NCBI GenBank assembly: GCA_029785625.1
Contig: JAFLZI010000008.1
Coordinates: 1 to 14,302 of the forward strand
DNA length: 14,302 nucleotides
From: Nitrososphaerota archaeon
Lineage (GTDB): Archaea > Thermoproteota > Nitrososphaeria > Nitrososphaerales > UBA183
Direction: 5' to 3'
The first letter of the stretch is position 1. Each line of letters starts with the position of its first letter. The translations under genes and the position numbers were made by a program. The notes below the pieces were generated by a model. It worked only from the letters and a program-made list of their open reading frames with translations. It had not been told where the DNA came from and did no database searches. Of the stretch, positions 5,742 through 11,399 are shown in pieces.

Positions 5742-5981
5742 TCACGGATTGCACCATCGGGCTGTCCCATTGGAGAAGATGGTCACAGTATAGTTGCCGG
5801 GGTTGGGGTAGTTTGAAAACCCGACTTGGACATGGTTGATGCATGTGCCAGGTGAAGGAGTCATTGTGTTGCTCTGCTGTTGACTGAAAGAATTAACCAA
5901 TGAAACAGCGCCCCAAACTCCCCCGGCTGCTAGGCCGATCGCAACTAGCAGGGCCAGTATTATTTGGTATGCCTTGTTCAT
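5742..5981 (-). CDS. Secreted or membrane-anchored mini-protein (79 aa)
   Basis: The ATG at 5981 overlaps the RHH stop as ATGA, so this is the second gene of the RHH unit. Residues 6-28 form a hydrophobic helix after a short N-terminus with one Lys (signal peptide or anchor), with the remainder outside the cell. The outer part is rich in Ser, Asn, Thr and Pro, has Asn-x-Ser/Thr sites (NYT, NGT) and two Cys (47 and 77) that could form a disulfide, giving a small beta-like domain. This resembles a minor pilin or virion surface protein in layout, but no pilin cleavage motif is clear. Codon choice is less GC-rich than in most of the window, as for the RHH and HNH genes next to it. Confidence 0.75.
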   Translation of the reverse strand: MNKAYQIILALLVAIGLAAGGVWGAVSLVNSFSQQQSNTMTPSPGTCINHVQVGFSNYPNPGNYTVTIFSNGTARWCNP

Positions 5982-6097
5982 TTCATCTCCCTCTCAATCA
6001 TCCTCTGGATATAGACGCTCCGGGGCACATCTCCGCGTGCCTTGTCTATCCGCTTCAGCAGTTCAGTTTCGAGGCTGAACGTCACCCTTGACTTCAT
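5978..6097 (-). CDS. Ribbon-helix-helix (CopG/Arc-type) DNA-binding regulator (39 aa)
   Basis: The product is a minimal RHH protein: a beta strand (SRVTFSL, 3-9), helix 1 (ETELLKRIDKARG, 10-22), a turn with Pro, and helix 2 (PRSVYIQRMIEREM, 25-38). Such proteins dimerise, insert the strand into the major groove and usually bind palindromes. The ATG at 6097 is chosen because the TATA-like arm of the palindrome at 6111-6130 is 29 nt upstream. Longer in-frame starts (up to 6208) would place the promoter inside the gene. The palindrome between this gene and the divergent HNH gene is the obvious operator, suggesting autorepression and joint control of the HNH gene. Reading the family from the sequence is secure; its targets are inferred. 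Confidence 0.85.
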   Translation of the reverse strand: MKSRVTFSLETELLKRIDKARGDVPRSVYIQRMIEREMK

Positions 6098-6110
6098 ACG
6101 CGGCGTAAGG

Positions 6111-6130
6111 TTAAGTATGCGCTTACTTAA
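6111..6130. promoter_or_regulatory. Bidirectional promoter: palindrome whose arms are two TATA boxes
   Basis: TTAAGTA (6111-6117) and TACTTAA (6124-6130) are perfect inverted 7-mers with GCGC at the centre, forming a 20-bp near-perfect palindrome. The left arm is 27 nt upstream of the plus-strand HNH ATG at 6141. The right arm, read on the minus strand, is 29 nt upstream of the RHH ATG at 6097. Each arm thus serves as the TATA element of one divergent leaderless unit, and one bound RHH dimer pair could block both. Confidence 0.72.
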
Positions 6131-6140
6131 GGGGTTCGGC

Positions 6141-6629
6141 ATGGTCAATTGTCGGGCGTGTGGGAAGGCATTGGGCGAAGCGAATTGGAGGCAATCAAGC
6201 GTAACCAAACGAGATTACATCTGTCGGAACTGTGCTGACGCTCAAGGTGCTGCGAGATTCAAAGAAAAACGAGGGAAACTCCTGGCCCAGATGAAGGCCA
6301 ATTATAGAGCCAATCAGGACCACTATTACCGGCGCATGAAAATATACTATATCAAACTGAAGATAGAGGCATTGACACATTATTCGACCAAGCCTTATCC
6401 CGCCTGTGTCCGCTGCGGCATCACCGACATTCGGGTTCTTTCAATCGACCATATCAACGGCGGAGGCAGCACCCATAGGCTGCATCAGGTCGGACATGGA
6501 GGAGCGCACCTCTATGCTTTCCTAAAGCGGAATAGTTGGCCCGAAGGCTATCAGACTCTCTGCATGAATGACCAATTCAAGAAGCGTTGGGAGAACCGCG
6601 AAGTGAAGACTTCACTATTTAGAACGTAA
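6141..6629 (+). CDS. HNH endonuclease with N-terminal zinc finger (162 aa)
   Basis: The ATG at 6141 is 27 nt downstream of the TATA-like arm of the palindrome; upstream in-frame starts lie before the promoter. The N-terminus has a Cys4 finger (C4-x2-C7, C28-x2-C31), followed by a basic helical linker (38-77). The nuclease domain has CVRC (C89, C92), the catalytic IDHINGGG (Asp103-His104) and YQTLCMNDQFKK (Cys141, Asn143). It resembles phage-type HNH enzymes that cut DNA, either as homing-type nucleases or in viral DNA processing. The second zinc knuckle is usually Cys-x2-Cys; here the last Cys is Asp144, so metal binding may be altered. Codon use is less GC-rich than most neighbours, consistent with separate acquisition. 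Its stop overlaps the convergent ORF by 11 bp. Confidence 0.88.
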   Translation: MVNCRACGKALGEANWRQSSVTKRDYICRNCADAQGAARFKEKRGKLLAQMKANYRANQDHYYRRMKIYYIKLKIEALTHYSTKPYPACVRCGITDIRVLSIDHINGGGSTHRLHQVGHGGAHLYAFLKRNSWPEGYQTLCMNDQFKKRWENREVKTSLFRT

Positions 6630-7059
6630 AAGAGGAGGGAGCGCCAGCACCAAGACTGACGCTCAACTGTGAAATGGGATTGGAGAGAAGGGAGCGAAAT
6701 CTATCTGAGGCGGAAATACAGAGCGATCCCCAGTATGAAAGCACGGCCTTTGAAGGGCCTTTATGCCAGCGCCCACTACCGTTAACGCCGCCCAGGTCGG
6801 TTAGGGCCGGGGCCTCAGCGACGGAGGTGAGCTGCAACGCTGCGCCTCCGTTAGAGACGAGCGTCTGGAGAGTGCTTGATTCCGCTGCGGAGATGCCTGG
6901 GAAGGAGAGGCTTGAGCCCACGGTCGCGGCGATGCCGTAGACCAGAGGCAGGACGATGACGAGGACTCCCAGACCGATGACTGCGGCGACGAGTATGCCG
7001 CCTCTGATTGGTGCTGTGATGGCGTTTGTGAATTTTGCGAACACAGTTCGAGTGTTCAT
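6619..7059 (-). CDS. Membrane protein ORF (146 aa), 3' part probably frameshifted
   Basis: The ATG at 7059 is 27 nt below promoter P5 and also shares a base with the TAA of the epimerase gene (TAATG). The first 90 residues look genuine: a short basic N-terminus, a membrane helix (about 21-47, GILVAAVIGLGVLVIVLPLVYG) and a Ser/Ala-rich region. After about residue 92 the reading changes to a Trp/Ser/Arg-rich sequence with weak codon bias. In the next frame the same DNA reads LTVVGAGIKAL, and in the third frame FILGIALYFRLR followed by a TAG at 6701-6703. Joined, these would give a second hydrophobic C-terminal helix. The gene may therefore carry two indels, either real decay or assembly error. 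A two-helix virion or membrane protein is the likely intact form. Confidence 0.6.
   Translation of the reverse strand: MNTRTVFAKFTNAITAPIRGGILVAAVIGLGVLVIVLPLVYGIAATVGSSLSFPGISAAESSTLQTLVSNGGAALQLTSVAEAPALTDLGGVNGSGRWHKGPSKAVLSYWGSLCISASDRFRSLLSNPISQLSVSLGAGAPSSFTF
6639..6664 (-). terminator. Candidate hairpin terminator of the minus-strand unit ending here
   Basis: GAGCGCCAG (6639-6647) pairs with CTGACGCTC (6656-6664) around an 8-nt loop. In minus-strand RNA the single mismatch becomes a G-U pair, so the stem is 9 bp. It is followed downstream on that strand by CCTCCTCTTTTA, a pyrimidine run ending in T4. The hairpin lies inside the annotated 3' end of the 6619-7059 ORF, which is odd unless that ORF really ends earlier (about 6701). 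Confidence 0.45.
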
Positions 7060-7943
7060 TAGGATGCCGGGAGCGGTTTAGAATATAAAGCCGGATTCAT
7101 GGTCTTTCGGAGCCCTTCGGAGAGCGATATCTTCGGCTCCCACCCCATAGCCCGGGCCTTCGCTATGTCGGCCACCAAGGAGTCGGCGACGAAGGAATCA
7201 GCCTCCTGGCCCGTGGATATGCCGACCCCTCCGAAGACGCCGGCGACCTGGGCCGCGAGTGCGCCCACGGAGGTGCCCGTGCCCGTCCCCACGTTGACGA
7301 CCGGGGCCTCGGAGTCGGCGAGCTTCAGGAGGCAGGCGACGGCGTCCTCGATGAAGATGTAATCGCGCCTCGGCCTGGGGTTCCTTATCCTGATTTGCCC
7401 CTCCCGCGCCTGGGCGATGAGCTGAGGCACCAGGTACGCCCTCGCCTGGCCCGGGCCGTAGAGGTTGAAGAACCGCGCTATGCCGGCGGGGTAGCTGCTC
7501 TTGCGGGCGTGGGCCGCGATCAACGCCTCCGCCGCCTGCTTGGTCGCGCCGTAGGTACTGACGGGGCCCAGGGGGGCGTCCTCGGGGATGGGCTTCGTGC
7601 TGCTCGCGTAGACCACGGCGCTGCTGGTGAAGACGAGCCTTTCCTTCGGGCGGCATTTGTCCAGGAGGTTGGCGGTCGCCAGGACGTTGGCCTCGAACGC
7701 CTCCAGCGGGTTGGCCTCGGCGTAGGCGGTGTTGGTGATGCCGGCGAGGTGATAGACGTAGTCCACGGGCTCCCTGGGGCCGCTCCAGTATCTCAGGTCG
7801 CTGCGTATGACCTCCACACCATCGGGGGCGTCGGCCCGGGACAGGTCTTTCTCGAGGACGGACACCATGGTGCCACGGTCTGAAAGGGCCCTTACGAGGT
7901 GGCGGCTGACGAAGCCGTAGCCGGTCACGAGGGCGCTGGTCAT
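7059..7943 (-). CDS. NAD-dependent sugar epimerase/reductase, extended SDR family (294 aa)
   Basis: The ATG at 7943 overlaps the methyltransferase stop as ATGA; the longer open frame upstream only shadows that gene. The protein is full length for an extended SDR. The Rossmann motif is TGYGFVSRHL (7-16), a variant of TGGAGFIGSHL with the last Gly replaced by Ser. Next are an HLAG motif (65-68), the catalytic Ser in FTSSAVVY (105-112), YGATK with Tyr131 and Lys135, RFFNLYGPGQ (157-166) and RRDYIFIEDA (192-201). These are features of nucleotide-sugar 4-epimerases, 4,6-dehydratases and 4-ketoreductases. The substrate cannot be told from sequence. Next to a sugar C-methyltransferase, a role in finishing a branched deoxysugar nucleotide (for example reducing a 4-keto group) is plausible. 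Last gene of the 11356 operon. Confidence 0.88.
   Translation of the reverse strand: MTSALVTGYGFVSRHLVRALSDRGTMVSVLEKDLSRADAPDGVEVIRSDLRYWSGPREPVDYVYHLAGITNTAYAEANPLEAFEANVLATANLLDKCRPKERLVFTSSAVVYASSTKPIPEDAPLGPVSTYGATKQAAEALIAAHARKSSYPAGIARFFNLYGPGQARAYLVPQLIAQAREGQIRIRNPRPRRDYIFIEDAVACLLKLADSEAPVVNVGTGTGTSVGALAAQVAGVFGGVGISTGQEADSFVADSLVADIAKARAMGWEPKISLSEGLRKTMNPALYSKPLPAS
7081..7095 (-). promoter_or_regulatory. Promoter P5, TCCGGCTTTATATTC class
   Basis: The minus-strand sequence TCCGGCTTTATATTC carries a strong TATA box (TTTATATT) centred 27 nt upstream of the ATG at 7059. The identical 15-mer recurs at 12692-12706. It lies within the 3' end of the epimerase gene, giving the downstream membrane ORF its own promoter. 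Confidence 0.8.
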
Positions 7944-9103
7944 TCGACCACCTTCGGGTGGGGTATGGGCACGACGAACGCCCCGCGATAGCCGCGCTTC
8001 CGGTAGGCCGCCATGATGGGCTCCGCATAGTTCCAGGTCAAGACGAGCGCCACGTCGGGAGGTTTGGCGAAGAAGACCGACTCGTCCACCACGGGGATGC
8101 GCGTCCCTGGGGCGTAGGTGCCGACCTTCAGGGGGTTGACCTCGGTAAGATACGCCACCAGGCTTGAGTCGGCTCCGATGGCGTTGAGCAGGGTGCTGGA
8201 TTTCATGGGGGCCCCGATGCCCGCGACCCGCTTGTGCTGCCACTTGTAATCCACCAACATGGAGCCCAGCTTCTTGATGTTCCGCTCCGTCCGCCGGGCG
8301 AAGGCCGAGTAGTCCACATGGAGCCTTTCGGGTATCAGCTTCGAGCGCGAGCCCAGAGAGCAGTGGGCCAGGAAGGAGCCCCCGTAGAAGTCGCTGTATT
8401 CCACGTCGTCCACCTGGATGCCGTGCCTCAAGAGGAGGGCCTGGAGGGAGCGGACGGAGAAGTATCTGGCGTGCTCGAAGTATATCGTGTCCCATTCGTC
8501 CTTAGCCATGCTCGCGGGGAAGTATTGCGACTGGCAGACGAAGAGGGCCCCTGACTCGGCCATCAGCTCATACAGCCGTTCCAGGAACTCGTGGGGGGTG
8601 TCGGTGTGGGCCAGGACGTCCATGGCGGTGATGAGCGAAGGCTTGGCCCTGATGCGGACGTCCTCGAACCTCTGGGGGATGGTCAACAGCCCCTGTTCGG
8701 TAGCGAGCATGGCGATCTTCTCCACGGGCTCCACCCCCAGGGTCTTCATCCCCAGGTCGCGGAAGGGCTTCAGGAGCACCCCGTCGTTGGACGCGACGTC
8801 CAGCACCAGGTCGGACGGCCCAAGCCCATAGCGCCCCTTCAGAGACGCGGCCATCTCTGAGTAGTGCTTTACGACCCCCTTGGACGATGAGCTGAGATAG
8901 TTGAAGCTGGGCCCGAAGACCTCGGAGGCGGGGGGGACGTAGGACAGCTGGTCTAAGCCGCAGTAGCGGCAGTGCACGAGCTTCATGGGGTAGCGCTTCT
9001 GCGGGGTGTCGGGGCGCGGAGTGAAGTCGTTGCAGATGGGGGTGTCGCCGAAGTCTAAGACGTCTTCGAGCTCGCCGGAGCCGCAGGACTGGCAGGCGGT
9101 CAT
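7940..9103 (-). CDS. SAM-dependent sugar C-methyltransferase with zinc site (387 aa)
   Basis: The ATG at 9103 overlaps the upstream TGA as ATGA. The length fits the three-domain sugar C-methyltransferases (TylC3, NovU, CloU type). The N-terminal zinc domain has C4-x2-C7 and C45-x2-C48 (CRYC). The SAM-binding motif is LDVASNDGVLLKPF (101-114), matching the family's SNDG-LL. DTIYFEHARYFS (205-216) matches the DxIYxEHxxYFS active-site region, where the Tyr/His/Glu residues carry out catalysis in TylC3-type enzymes. The C-terminal domain has GIGAPMKSSTLLN (296-308), matching GYGAPAKGNTLLN. These enzymes add a methyl to C-3 (or C-5) of 4-keto-deoxysugar nucleotides. Here it works with the downstream epimerase/reductase and the upstream glycosyltransferase. 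Confidence 0.92.
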   Translation of the reverse strand: MTACQSCGSGELEDVLDFGDTPICNDFTPRPDTPQKRYPMKLVHCRYCGLDQLSYVPPASEVFGPSFNYLSSSSKGVVKHYSEMAASLKGRYGLGPSDLVLDVASNDGVLLKPFRDLGMKTLGVEPVEKIAMLATEQGLLTIPQRFEDVRIRAKPSLITAMDVLAHTDTPHEFLERLYELMAESGALFVCQSQYFPASMAKDEWDTIYFEHARYFSVRSLQALLLRHGIQVDDVEYSDFYGGSFLAHCSLGSRSKLIPERLHVDYSAFARRTERNIKKLGSMLVDYKWQHKRVAGIGAPMKSSTLLNAIGADSSLVAYLTEVNPLKVGTYAPGTRIPVVDESVFFAKPPDVALVLTWNYAEPIMAAYRKRGYRGAFVVPIPHPKVVE

Positions 9104-9318
9104 CTTTTCTTCAGCTCGAAGCGAGTCTTCAAGAAATGATTGACCCAGAAATTCATGGTGGTAGTGACGCAAAGGGTCAACAGGGAAGATTCGATGTACC
9201 ATATGTGCCCGAACGTGGTAAAGACGTACAAGAGGGTGGTTCCTACTGGGACGCTGACCAGGTTGGCCGATGAGAACTTCATCTGATTCTTCAGATAGTC
9301 AAAGAGCGGGAACTTCAA
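9100..9318 (-). CDS. Short GtrA-like membrane protein (72 aa)
   Basis: The TTG at 9318 overlaps the glycosyltransferase stop as TTGA. Two hydrophobic segments (about 21-37 and 43-60) are followed by FWVNHFLKTRFELKKR, resembling the C-terminal NF-LN-FWTF signature of GtrA-family proteins. GtrA proteins (about 120-140 aa, four helices) are thought to move lipid-linked sugars across the membrane in O-antigen and teichoic-acid modification. This one has only half of that length, so it is either a two-helix version working as a dimer or a remnant. The position between a GT2 transferase and sugar-making genes supports a flippase-like role. DNA here is less GC-rich than in the flanking genes. Confidence 0.62.
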   Translation of the reverse strand: MKFPLFDYLKNQMKFSSANLVSVPVGTTLLYVFTTFGHIWYIESSLLTLCVTTTMNFWVNHFLKTRFELKKR

Positions 9319-9908
9319 ATCACGCCATAGCCTCCATACTTGCCCAGGAGCCGCGCCATCCTGAAGACGTAGCCAGCGCCCTTGCCGACGAAGTGCATGG
9401 GGGTGCTGGGGTGGTCGTGGACTATCCGCACCGACGGGTCCACCACAAACTTCGCCCTGGATTTCATCACCAGCTCCACATCCCAGCCGACCTTGAAGCT
9501 GAAGGGGAGGGCGGAAAGCAGCTCTCTCTTGAACGCCATGCCGCTCCCCGTGACCCCCAGGCGGAAGCGCATCCGCGTCTGCGGCTTGGCTGGAAGGCGA
9601 CGCTTCAGGACGGGCTCGAGCCTCACCCCGCAGGCGGCGGAATAGCCCGCGTCCAGCCAGGCGTCCATCTTCGCCACGAAGTCGGGCGGGAGGTAGCAGT
9701 CGGCGTTGGTGGTGTAGATGCGGTCGCCGCGGGCCACCCTGAAGCCGTCGGCGATGTCCTCGCTCTCAGTCTCAAGCCCCTGGACTTCGATTATCTCATC
9801 GAAGGGGGTCGTCTGGCGCTCTGCGGCCGCCAGGCTCCGGGCCAGGGTGGGAGGCTCGCCCAGGTAGGTCATCACAAGGCTGCGGATCAAGGCACGAACC
9901 TCCGGCAT
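9315..9908 (-). CDS. GT2-family glycosyltransferase, short form (197 aa)
   Basis: The start at 9908 lies 22 nt inside the preceding Cys-rich gene. The fold signature of GT-A enzymes is visible: an N-terminal strand-helix (IRSLVMTYLGEPPTLARSL) with QTTPFDEIIEV (32-42), the YTTNADCYLPPDF region (65-77) in place of the usual DDD/DxD metal site, the GSGMAFKREL acceptor-side motif (121-130), and GWDVELVMKSR (141-151), matching the ED/WDxEL catalytic-base region. At 197 aa it is shorter than most GT2 enzymes (about 230-330). There is no membrane anchor, so it would act at the cytosolic face on nucleotide sugar and lipid or protein acceptor. The DxD site reduced to NAD-C may change metal dependence. 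Confidence 0.82.
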   Translation of the reverse strand: MPEVRALIRSLVMTYLGEPPTLARSLAAAERQTTPFDEIIEVQGLETESEDIADGFRVARGDRIYTTNADCYLPPDFVAKMDAWLDAGYSAACGVRLEPVLKRRLPAKPQTRMRFRLGVTGSGMAFKRELLSALPFSFKVGWDVELVMKSRAKFVVDPSVRIVHDHPSTPMHFVGKGAGYVFRMARLLGKYGGYGVI

Positions 9909-10015
9909 GGGCAGATGTTGCCTCCTATCGGCTTGCCGCAGTAGGTCTTACAGCCTATGAATGTGTTGTGCGATGACTCCTTGTGATTGCAGATACGACA
10001 TGACCGCTCGTTCAT
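9887..10015 (-). CDS. Cys-rich zinc-binding mini-protein (42 aa)
   Basis: The ATG at 10015 overlaps the upstream membrane-protein stop as ATGA, and its 3' end overlaps the GT2 gene by 22 bp. In 42 residues there are six Cys and two His: C6-x2-C9, H11, H16, C22-x3-C26, C35-x-C37. This can hold one or two zinc ions (or an Fe-S centre). It is the second of two Cys-rich mini-proteins in this operon that directly follow a multi-pass membrane protein (compare 10581-10703). Its role is unknown; a regulatory or cofactor partner of the preceding membrane protein is inferred from the repeated arrangement. Confidence 0.75.
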   Translation of the reverse strand: MNERSCRICNHKESSHNTFIGCKTYCGKPIGGNICPCRRFVP

Positions 10016-10584
10016 GCCTTCATGCTCCCGAACAGCCACACGGGCCAGGCCACCAGTCCTATCAGATCGGTGAGGTTCAACGCGAGGTTGTTGTAGTTGC
10101 CCGTGCTGGCGATGGTGGCGGGGTAGCCCCAGGAGATGACCAGGGCGTAGTTGAACAGGAGGACGAGCCCCGGCACCCAGAAGCGCCAGCTCCGGCTGAG
10201 GAACCTCGGCCGCAGCACCACCAGGGAGACGCCCAGGGTCACAAAGTCCACGACCATCCTGAGCCAGTAGGCGTCCGTCGCCGGGGCCGCGTAGAAGCTG
10301 AAGCCGTGCACGACGAAGCTCCCCCAGTTGAAAATCTCCCCGGAGAGGGCGTTCGCCATGAAGAAGACGAAGATGGATTTCCAGCGGAACTTTCGATAGG
10401 CCGCGAGGTAGACCGCGCCCCAGATGACTATCGGGTAGGCGTGGGAATAGTAGAGCCCCGGCACGAGCTGGATGCCTTCGAGGACGTTGCGGGAGGCCAT
10501 GACGACGAATATGGCGGAGGCCATGAAGTAGACGATGAAGGCCAGCCCCCCATAGTCGGCGAGCTTCTTGAGGCGTTCCTTCAC
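10012..10584 (-). CDS. Six-pass membrane protein, paralogue of 10700-11356 (190 aa)
   Basis: The GTG at 10584 overlaps the preceding TGA as GTGA; the adjacent GTG at 10587 is an alternative. About six membrane segments are seen (12-31, 45-63, 68-86, 106-123, 135-152, 170-187). Its middle aligns without gaps to the other membrane protein of the operon: HAY (48-50), Trp55, Arg64-Lys65, Glu83 and Trp87 match HAY (73-75), Trp80, Arg89-Lys90, Glu108 and Trp112. The spacing is identical, so the two are diverged duplicates. His, Arg/Lys and Glu inside or near helices could form a polar site. Family and reaction are unknown. A lipid, polyprenol or glycan enzyme or transporter is suggested only by the operon. 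Confidence 0.82.
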   Translation of the reverse strand: MKERLKKLADYGGLAFIVYFMASAIFVVMASRNVLEGIQLVPGLYYSHAYPIVIWGAVYLAAYRKFRWKSIFVFFMANALSGEIFNWGSFVVHGFSFYAAPATDAYWLRMVVDFVTLGVSLVVLRPRFLSRSWRFWVPGLVLLFNYALVISWGYPATIASTGNYNNLALNLTDLIGLVAWPVWLFGSMKA

Positions 10585-10703
10585 CACTTGTTCCTCCGGT
10601 GTCGCCGGAACATCCGCCCGCAGGAGTGTATCAGGGCCTTGGTGTTGACCCAGACCTGGCAGGTGGCGCAGTAGCGCCAGCCGAGGCGGTAGGGGCCCCT
10701 CAT
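10581..10703 (-). CDS. Basic zinc-binding mini-protein (40 aa)
   Basis: The ATG at 10703 overlaps the stop of the first membrane protein as ATGA, and its TGA overlaps the start of the second as GTGA. The product has C12-x2-C15 and H26-x-C28, a plausible four-ligand zinc site, and a strongly basic C-terminus (RRHRRNKW). It may bind RNA, DNA or acidic phospholipid. It sits directly after a multi-pass membrane protein, as does the second mini-protein at 9887-10015, although the two share little beyond Cys content. No family is recognised. Confidence 0.75.
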   Translation of the reverse strand: MRGPYRLGWRYCATCQVWVNTKALIHSCGRMFRRHRRNKW

Positions 10704-11356
10704 GTCTTCGCCCTCGGATAGAACGTCCCTGCCACGAAGAGCCAGTAGATGCCCTGCCACATCAGCTCCCAGGCAGTCGAAACCGCGTCGGTCGCCCCGG
10801 CGGGGAGCCCCGCGCCGAAGGCCCAGTAGGACATGAAGGCCACCACGAGCATGGCGAAGGTGGAGGCGTAGGGCCCTATCCTCGGGGCCACGATGAAGGC
10901 GCCCATGATCAGACCTAGGGCGCAGGCGACGATGAACATCTGCCAGAAGCGCGTGGTGACGTACCAGAGCGGCTGGCCGAAGGCGAACTTGCCCCAGAAC
11001 TCGGCGAGGGCAAAGGGGTTCCATATCAGCTCTTCGAGGCCGTAGACCATGGCGAAGGCGGGGAAGATGAGGGCGGACCCGAAGCGCTTCCGCAGCACCA
11101 GGAGCGCACCCGCCGGCCAGATGAGCAGGTTGTAGGCGTGGGGGGCGAAGCCGTCGAATATGTCCACCACGGCGGCTGGTGTGGGGAGCACCAGGTAGGT
11201 CAGCAGGCCCAGGGCCATGAACCCCGCCATGACGTCCTCGGAGACGGCGGCCCACAGGCTGAAGGAGCGACGTTCGATTTTACTTACCGTGAAGCGGACG
11301 ACGGTGAGGACGGAGGCGACATAGAGGACTATCCCCGCGGGAGATAGGAAGTCCAT
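10700..11356 (-). CDS. Seven-pass membrane protein, first gene of the sugar operon (218 aa)
   Basis: The ATG at 11356 is 27 nt below promoter P3, so translation is probably leaderless. About seven hydrophobic segments are visible (8-24, 42-58, 74-88, 94-112, 136-156, 165-183, 194-213). The loop/helix section holds HAYNLLIW (73-80), then Arg89-Lys90-Arg91, then GLEELIWN (106-113). These same positions are conserved in the paralogue two genes downstream. The extra first helix is absent there. Conserved His, Tyr, Glu and Trp within the membrane suggest an enzyme or transporter rather than a purely structural protein. A weak similarity in style to small membrane enzymes of isoprenoid metabolism crossed my mind, but no motif proves it. 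Confidence 0.82.
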   Translation of the reverse strand: MDFLSPAGIVLYVASVLTVVRFTVSKIERRSFSLWAAVSEDVMAGFMALGLLTYLVLPTPAAVVDIFDGFAPHAYNLLIWPAGALLVLRKRFGSALIFPAFAMVYGLEELIWNPFALAEFWGKFAFGQPLWYVTTRFWQMFIVACALGLIMGAFIVAPRIGPYASTFAMLVVAFMSYWAFGAGLPAGATDAVSTAWELMWQGIYWLFVAGTFYPRAKT

Positions 11357-11378
11357 CAGCGCGAATCTCCGGGGCGGC

Positions 11379-11399
11379 GTATATGAAAGCGTGGAGAAC
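11379..11399 (-). promoter_or_regulatory. Promoter P3 of the sugar operon, CCACGCTT class
   Basis: The segment is identical over 21 nt to P1 (3503-3523). The minus-strand block CTCCACGCTT is followed by TCATATAC, with the TATA box centred 27 nt upstream of the ATG at 11356. It abuts the stop codon of the upstream gene at 11400. An exact copy at this distance in a compact genome argues for shared regulation rather than chance. Confidence 0.85.

Noticed and set aside
6098..6208. Longer start for the RHH regulator
   Set aside because: It would place the TATA-bearing palindrome inside the coding region; the product from 6097 is a complete minimal RHH domain.
6602..6616. Palindrome AGTGAAG-A-CTTCACT as a terminator of the HNH gene
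   Set aside because: It lies inside the HNH coding sequence and its one-base loop is unsuitable for an RNA hairpin; probably chance.
7944..8495. N-terminal extension of the SDR gene to 8495
   Set aside because: It overlaps the well-supported methyltransferase gene out of frame; the Rossmann motif begins right after the ATG at 7943.
9104..9202. N-terminal extension of the methyltransferase
   Set aside because: The zinc motif CQSC starts at residue 4 from the ATG at 9103, as in the family, and the extension overlaps the GtrA-like gene.
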